Shown: positions 54,717-64,000 of the stretch, one piece after another
Numbering within the stretch: position 1 is the stretch's first letter
Layout: every line of letters begins with the position of its first letter
Assembly (NCBI GenBank): GCA_016716505.1
Contig: JADJWF010000002.1
Span: forward strand, 434,001-498,000
Reading direction: 5' to 3'
Source: Verrucomicrobiota bacterium
GTDB lineage: Bacteria > Verrucomicrobiota > Verrucomicrobiia > Limisphaerales > J093
Length of the DNA stretch: 64,000 nucleotides
Position numbers and translations under genes: made by a program
The notes under the pieces: generated by a model
What the model saw: the letters and a program-made list of their open reading frames with translations, nothing else
Database searches by the model: none
What the model was told of the DNA's origin: nothing

Positions 54717-55892
54717 TCAGCCAACGGTTGCGGGAGCCTTGCCGGTCATGGGCAAAACCAGCCGGTCAATCCCGGCCGCGACCAGGCCCGCAGTGCGGCG
54801 GCGCGGCGCGGCCTCGACCTCGATCTGGCCGAAGCGTGCCCACAGAGCGCCCCGCGTGATGGCATCGGACAGATAGCGCACCACCAGAGGAGATAGATCG
54901 GGCAACGATCCCGTCAGCACCACGTGGCGCAAACCGATCACATTCAGGGCGCCAGCGATGCCGGCGGCTGTGGCGTCCAAGGTCCGCGCCAGCCACGGCT
55001 CGATGCCGCTGGATCGCACCGAAGATTCGAGCGCGGCCCATGAGACGGGCGAGCGCGGATGAGCGGCGGCGAAACTGGCCAGCAACCCCCCGGTGGACGC
55101 CAGGGTCTCGAGGCAGCCAGAGGCTCCGCAACCACACAACCGTTCATTCCCGATCACCGGGGTGTGGCCCAATTCCCCAGAGATCGGCAGCGGACTGCCG
55201 GACAACCGCCCGGCGATGATGACCGCGCCGCCCACCCCGTCGCCGAAGTCCACCAGCAGGAAATCGTCGCACTCCGGCTCAAGATACTGGTGGCCCAACG
55301 CCAACGCGCGTTCTTCCTGCACCAGCAGCACTGGCGTTTTCCAAACGGTCTCGACCAACGCGGGCAGGTTGGCCGACTCCGTCCAGTGAAGATTGGGCGA
55401 GAACAACACCCGGCCCGCTGCTTCGTCCACGATCCCCGGCACGCTGACCAGAACTCCCCACAGGCCCTTGGCCGGAAGATCTTTCGCCGCTCCCTTCAAT
55501 TGGCGCACCCAGGCATCGGCCGAATCCGGCGTGGAGAACTGAAGCGTCCAGCGATCTTCCTGATCCACGCCCACCGGCAGCGCACACAACCCCGTTTCCC
55601 TGACGCCGAGCTGGATACCGATGAAACGCGGGGACGACCGATTCAGCCGCAGCGTCCGGCCCGGGCGCCCCAGTCTCGGAACCGAGTCGGCATCACCTGC
55701 CGGCGGGGCATCCGCCTCGAATTCCTCGATGACGCCGAGGCGCAGCAGATCATCGGCAATTTTGCCCGCCGTGGGCTGGCTCAGGCCAAGCGATTTGGCG
55801 AGGTCGGCGCGCGACGCAGCTCCGAGGCGTTGAAGCCGGGCCAGCAATGCCCGCTTGTTCAACTGCCCCATTTTGGAAGGTACCACCACCAT
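54717..55892 (-). CDS. ROK-family transcriptional regulator
   Basis: About 391 residues. A winged helix (LLARLQRLGAASRADLAKSL; GLSQPTAGKIADDLLRLGVI) precedes the ROK sugar-kinase-like domain, which has LLVDFGDGVGGAVIIAGRLS, SGELGHTPV and the zinc motif CGCGASGCLETLAS. The kinase-type ATP loop is degenerate, as in XylR/NagC-type repressors. I used the ATG at 55892; a TTG at 55919 is possible. Its position suggests it senses arabinose or an arabinoside. Confidence 0.9.
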   Translation of the reverse strand: MVVVPSKMGQLNKRALLARLQRLGAASRADLAKSLGLSQPTAGKIADDLLRLGVIEEFEADAPPAGDADSVPRLGRPGRTLRLNRSSPRFIGIQLGVRETGLCALPVGVDQEDRWTLQFSTPDSADAWVRQLKGAAKDLPAKGLWGVLVSVPGIVDEAAGRVLFSPNLHWTESANLPALVETVWKTPVLLVQEERALALGHQYLEPECDDFLLVDFGDGVGGAVIIAGRLSGSPLPISGELGHTPVIGNERLCGCGASGCLETLASTGGLLASFAAAHPRSPVSWAALESSVRSSGIEPWLARTLDATAAGIAGALNVIGLRHVVLTGSLPDLSPLVVRYLSDAITRGALWARFGQIEVEAAPRRRTAGLVAAGIDRLVLPMTGKAPATVG

Positions 55893-55945
55893 GTCCGCGA
55901 CGCCGCGAAAACTCGCCAATCAAAGCCATTTTGTCATGCCCGGTG

Positions 55946-57511
55946 TTACTGCAGCGCCAGGACCGTCACCGACTTGGCAGGCAGCGTCACCCGACACTTG
56001 CCCGCGTTGACGTTGATCGTCGCGAGCGTCCGGGGCCGGACCACGTCCGGCTGGTCAAAGGTGTTGTGGGACTGAATCGTGTCGGCAGTCAGAACCCGCG
56101 GCACCGCCGACTTCACCGATGCGCCCGGCAGGCTGAGGTCGAGGTCAACCGCCTCCGAGGGGTGGAGATTGCAGAGCGACACATGGATGACTCCCGCGGC
56201 GTCGCGCGAGGCCGAGGCGTGGAGCCGTGGAAGGCGTTGTTGGCCGAAGACATAGTCCTCGCCCTGAACCTCCACCGGCAGCATCGTGGCGTCCTGGTGG
56301 ACCGCGTACATCTCGAAGACGTGGTAAGTGGGGGTGAGGATCATCCTCTCCCGATCGGTGAGAATCACGGCCTGCAGCACGTTGATGGTCTGGGCGATGT
56401 TGGCCATCTTCACGCGGTCACAGTGCTGGTTGAAGATGTTGAGGGTCAGCGCGGCGATGAGGGCGTCACGCAGGGAGTTTTGCTGGTAGAGAAAGCCGGG
56501 GTTGGTGCCGGGCTCGACGTCGGTCCAGATGCCCCATTCGTCCACGATCAGGCCGATCCGCTTCTGGGGATCGCGCCGGTCCATGATCTCGCCGTGCCGC
56601 CGGATCAGTTCGTCCATTTGCAGCGCGCGCCGGAGGGCGCCGTGGTACTGATCCTCGCCGAACTCGGTGGCTGAGCCCTTGCGACCCCAGTCGCCGGTCG
56701 GGATGGTGTAGTGGTGCAGCGAGAGGCCGTTCATCCGGTGGCCCACCTTGTCCATGAGCACCTCGGTCCAGCGGTAGTCCCCGCCATTGGGACCGCAGGC
56801 GATCCGGTAAATCCGGTTCCCTGAGTAGTCTTTGACGAACGTGTTGTAGCGGCGGTACTGGTCCGCGTAGTACTCGGGCGTCATGTTGCCGCCACAACCC
56901 CAGCTCTCGTTGCCAACGCCGAAGTAGCGCACCTTCCACGGCTGCTCCCGGCCGTTTCGGCGCCGCAGATTCGCCATCGGCGAGTCGGCATCGGAGGTCA
57001 TATACTCGACCCACTCCATCATTTCCTGGACGCTGCCGCTGCCAACGTTGCCGCAGATGTAGGGCTCGGTGCCCAGTTGCTCGCACAGGTCGAGAAACTC
57101 GTGGGTCCCGAAGTGGTTGTTCTCCACCACGCCGCCCCAATGGGTGTTGATCATGGCCGGCCGCTGCTCGCGCGGACCAATCCCGTCTTTCCAGTGATAC
57201 TCGTCCGCGAAACAGCCGCCCGGCCAGCGGAGAACGGGGATCTTCATCCGTTTGAGTGCCTCCACCACATCCGTGCGGATGCCGCGGACATTGGGAATCG
57301 GGCTGTCTTCACCCACCCAAATGCCCTCGTAGATACAGCGCCCGAGGTGCTCGGCGAAGTGGCCGTAGATGTGGCGACTGATCTGGTGCTGGCCTTTGTC
57401 CGCGTGGACCACGAGTGATGCGGTTTGGGCGGCAACGGCGGTCCATAGACTGGCGCCGAGAAGGAGACCAAGGACGTTCTGGATCGAGCGAAGGTGAAGG
57501 ATGGAGCCCAT
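55946..57511 (-). CDS. secreted alpha-L-arabinofuranosidase, GH51
   Basis: Releases arabinose from arabinan or arabinoxylan side chains outside the cytoplasm. The 521-residue protein has a signal peptide (VLGLLLGASLWTAVAAQ) and the GH51 landmarks ISRHIYGHFAEHLGRCIYEG, PVLRWPGGCFADEYHWKDGI, the acid/base glutamate in GVGNESWGCGG and the nucleophile glutamate in LIVDEWGIW. It is the first gene of the arabinose operon. Confidence 0.95.
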   Translation of the reverse strand: MGSILHLRSIQNVLGLLLGASLWTAVAAQTASLVVHADKGQHQISRHIYGHFAEHLGRCIYEGIWVGEDSPIPNVRGIRTDVVEALKRMKIPVLRWPGGCFADEYHWKDGIGPREQRPAMINTHWGGVVENNHFGTHEFLDLCEQLGTEPYICGNVGSGSVQEMMEWVEYMTSDADSPMANLRRRNGREQPWKVRYFGVGNESWGCGGNMTPEYYADQYRRYNTFVKDYSGNRIYRIACGPNGGDYRWTEVLMDKVGHRMNGLSLHHYTIPTGDWGRKGSATEFGEDQYHGALRRALQMDELIRRHGEIMDRRDPQKRIGLIVDEWGIWTDVEPGTNPGFLYQQNSLRDALIAALTLNIFNQHCDRVKMANIAQTINVLQAVILTDRERMILTPTYHVFEMYAVHQDATMLPVEVQGEDYVFGQQRLPRLHASASRDAAGVIHVSLCNLHPSEAVDLDLSLPGASVKSAVPRVLTADTIQSHNTFDQPDVVRPRTLATINVNAGKCRVTLPAKSVTVLALQ

Positions 57512-57518
57512 AGCTTTT

Positions 57519-57535
57519 ACTTAGGGAAGTTAAGT
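57519..57535 (-). promoter_or_regulatory. possible ROK-regulator operator
   Basis: ACTTA and TAAGT form a 5-bp inverted repeat with a 7-base centre, in the only AT-rich patch upstream of the GH51 start (8 bp before it). Its position would block translation or transcription of the arabinose operon. The arms are short, so this is a suggestion only. Confidence 0.35.
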
Positions 57536-58444
57536 ATTGCAACCCGCCGCCCCACGCGGCAAGCCAAATCACGAACAAACGAACGGATGATGGGTTCGCC
57601 GTCGCGGGGGCTTGGCTCGGCGACGAGACGAATGGCGATCGCCCCCGGGGCAAAGGCCCGCTTCGCTATCGAAATGCCCCCGCTCACTCGAGTATCGTCA
57701 ACGGATTACCATCGCAACTGATCGGTCGGGCGAACTTGGGCAAGAACCGCTCCACCTTCGTCTCGAATCGGTTCACTTCGTCCATTCGGGCCGCGGGGGC
57801 TTCCCTCCTTCGGATCGCAGGGCAAGCGGCCGACGACGATTCTGGCAAGACTTCCGTGGACGGTAGGCACCAGTACCCGCAGCGGGGCGGATGGTTGCTG
57901 TGCATCCGGCCTTTGGCCCTCCCCGCCGCGACTCTGACCCTGCTGGCGGCCGACCTTGTTGATCGAATGGAACCGCGCCGCGTTGCATACCCTTCCCGTC
58001 GCCCGTCCCAACCAGCCGGTGGCATCCCGCGCGCGAGCCATCACCGCGCCCGTGGCGATGGAGCGCAACCGTCAGCGCAGCCAGACCGACCGCGAGTTGG
58101 ACCGCGCGATGAACCCGGCTCGTTCTGAGACTGGCCCCTGCCGGTGAGCTAATCGTGCAAGTTTTGAAGCGCGCCGGTAACCGACGGCGAAAGGGCGGCC
58201 ACCGCGCAGTCGTTAAAGGGTTTCCCGAAATGACGTAGCGGTGGCGTCCTCGCCGGCAGGGTGTGTCGGCGTTCCACCGCCCAACCATCGCCGCGCTGGG
58301 ACGGCGCCACGATCCGCTGCCGGGCCGGACTGCGCTACGCGAAAGGTGGAAACGCTCTGGGATGGGAGAGCGTTCTGCTCACCGGCACCGGGGTGAGTCT
58401 TCGCCCCAGGCAAAGCAGCCGATCGAGTGGCTGAAGCGGCCAGC
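57536..58444. other. long gene-poor region
   Basis: About 900 bp between the arabinose operon and the terminator of the nifJ operon. Open frames on both strands are rich in Arg/Ala/Gly and show no family resemblance. I see no RNA gene or repeat array. It may hold degraded sequence or a small RNA that I cannot recognise. Confidence 0.4.
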
Positions 58445-58475
58445 AAAAAGGGCGTCCGTTCAGCACGGACGCCCT
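58445..58475 (-). terminator. intrinsic terminator of the nifJ operon
   Basis: AGGGCGTCCG (58449-58458) and CGGACGCCCT (58466-58475) form a perfect 10-bp stem with a 7-base loop; on the minus strand it is followed by five T (58449-58445). It lies 21 bp after the stop of the dihydroorotate-dehydrogenase-like gene. Confidence 0.85.
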
Positions 58476-58495
58476 GAAGCCGCGGAAACGATGAG

Positions 58496-59494
<999 letters not shown>

Positions 59495-59524
59495 AACTGT
59501 CTCCGGTTGATGATCGGTTGGTGT

Positions 59525-63118
<3,594 letters not shown>

Positions 63119-63424
63119 GTGTCAGCTTCCAATTCAGGTTGAGCCCCCCAGCCGCCGCCCGGCAAAACGGCAACCGGGTGGCGAATGGCGGATGCCGCCA
63201 AGCGGCCCCCCGGAGGCGGCGATTTGGTTTCTCCGCTCTGGGAATCCACCTGACAGCGGCTTCAGTATCCCGAAACGCTGCCGGGCCGGCTCCACCTGCA
63301 TTGGCCAGTCCTTCGCATATTTTGCCCTCGGCGAAACCGTCTCCCGGAAGCCGAAAACACGCGAGCGAAGCCGGGCCGTGCCCGCCAAACCTGCGCCAAC
63401 CCCGATCCCCGCCGGATGGCCGGC
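63119..63424. other. intergenic region upstream of nifJ
   Basis: These 306 bp between the ABM-like gene and nifJ, both on the minus strand, contain no gene. A GCCGCC/GGCGGC inverted repeat near 63193-63222 has no T-run. No strong promoter is visible. Confidence 0.4.
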
Positions 63425-63799
63425 TCAAACCGGGACCGATCGCGTCACGCCGCACTCGTACACGAACCAAGCGGGATTCAGATGGCCGAGCGGGCCCTTG
63501 AGCTGGTCGAGTTCCCCGGCCGGCCCATGCACCTCCACGCGGACCAGCTCGGCCAGCGCCAGGAACTTTTCCAGCAGATCCCCCACGTTGGTCAGATGGG
63601 CGAGCAGGCCGGCAGCGCCCAAGTATGCCTCGCGGCAGAAGATCTGGTCGTCGTTCAGGGTGAACTCGTAATAGAGCACCTTGTCTTCCCGGGCGGTCCG
63701 GGCGACGAATTCCCGCAACAGGGCCTTGGCCGCCGGCATCTGACCAGAGCGGACGTTGAAGTACGGATGGATGCTGACCGCGCGTTCGATGACATTCAT
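63425..63799 (-). CDS. ABM-like dimeric alpha/beta-barrel protein
   Basis: A 124-residue protein from the ATG at 63799. The pattern IHPYFNVRSGQMPAAKALLREF, LYYEFTLNDDQIFCREAYLG and LLAHLTNVGDLLEKFLALAE resembles antibiotic-biosynthesis-monooxygenase (ABM) domain proteins, in which two subunits form a barrel. The reaction is unknown. Twelve extra upstream codons to 63835 are possible but not family-like. Confidence 0.7.
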   Translation of the reverse strand: MNVIERAVSIHPYFNVRSGQMPAAKALLREFVARTAREDKVLYYEFTLNDDQIFCREAYLGAAGLLAHLTNVGDLLEKFLALAELVRVEVHGPAGELDQLKGPLGHLNPAWFVYECGVTRSVPV

Positions 63800-63955
63800 G
63801 TGGGGCAGCGTGAATGGCCAGCGCCCGGGAGGCAAATCCGGAGATGGTTTGCCCGGCCGGCGTCCCTGCGACCAACGCAGAAGAACCTACCGGGCCAGGA
63901 AACCAACGGGGACGTCGCTTGACGCGATGAGGCAAAAGGGTTCTGTTACCGGCAC

Positions 63956-64000
63956 ATGAAGACGATCCCGGTTTTCGCGGCCTTGTCGCTGGGACTGTTC
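63956..64000 (+). CDS. start of a gene for an exported protein (cut by window end)
   Basis: An ATG at 63956 opens a frame that runs off the window and reads MKTIPVFAALSLGLF, the start of a signal peptide. A TTGACG at 63919-63924 with TCTGTT 17 bp later could be its promoter. Nothing can be said about function. Confidence 0.5.
   Translation, partial: MKTIPVFAALSLGLF

Noticed and set aside
57736..58288. Open frames on both strands in the gene-poor region
   Set aside because: Arg/Ala/Gly-rich composition, no ribosome-binding site, no family resemblance and mutual overlap.

Overview
The window is a GC-rich chromosomal segment. The gene content (Tat-exported Gfo/Idh/MocA oxidoreductase, ThuA, CotH-kinase and PQQ-propeller secreted proteins, a parallel beta-helix protein, an ebo-type gene pair, an ECF sigma factor of the TIGR02999 type) points to Verrucomicrobiota, possibly the Limisphaerales/Pedosphaera side. 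That placement is inference from gene content, not a phylogeny. A six-subunit Ech-type [NiFe] hydrogenase and a pyruvate:ferredoxin oxidoreductase suggest a fermentative, at least facultatively anaerobic, polysaccharide degrader.

Layout. 1-586: end of a ThuA-like gene. 991-19402: a complete type III-B CRISPR-Cas locus on the + strand: cas10/cmr2 (interrupted by an apparent -1 frameshift), cmr3, cmr4, cmr5, cmr6, cmr1; a four-helix-bundle plus zinc-ribbon gene coupled to cmr1; a Can2/Card1-like CARF nuclease; a second CARF protein (NE0113 family); an ARPP-1 (DUF6569-like) gene; cas1; cas2; a ~220 bp leader; and an array of 52 repeats of 36 bp with 51 spacers. No cas6 is visible. 19757-27110: argG, an ECF sigma factor, a membrane protein/signal peptidase/CotH/PQQ-propeller run and two gene relics. 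27161-33890: oxidoreductase, a damaged SPFH gene with Arc-like and DUF1648 partners, a secreted propeller, two oligopeptide-ABC ATPases. 33934-40371: the Fur-family regulator plus sufBCDUTS operon with a 19-bp palindromic operator. 40392-46534: LOG-family protein, beta-helix/CBM protein, eboD-like and phosphodiesterase genes. 46796-51950: echABCDEF. 52041-57511: arabinose catabolism (dehydrogenase, araA, ROK regulator, GH51). 58496-63118: dihydroorotate-dehydrogenase-like protein and nifJ, then a small ABM-like gene and the start of another gene.

How it fits together. In the CRISPR locus Cas10 keeps both the HD nuclease and the GGDD cyclase motif, so target RNA binding should produce cyclic oligoadenylate; the two CARF proteins are the natural receivers. 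The most striking sequence-level results are: (1) at least 14 of 51 spacers fall into five families which, read antisense, encode the same peptides and differ mostly at third codon positions, so the array repeatedly sampled variants of the same viral mRNAs in the orientation an RNA-targeting system needs; (2) a 9-bp minisatellite (consensus GATCCGTCY) is scattered at about 16 sites, inside genes and between them, from cmr2 to cas1, and I did not see it elsewhere in the window; (3) two genes of unexpected families (four-helix-bundle/zinc-ribbon and ARPP-1) are embedded in the locus. NifJ would make reduced ferredoxin that Ech can oxidise to H2 while translocating ions; the suf operon supplies the Fe-S clusters both need.
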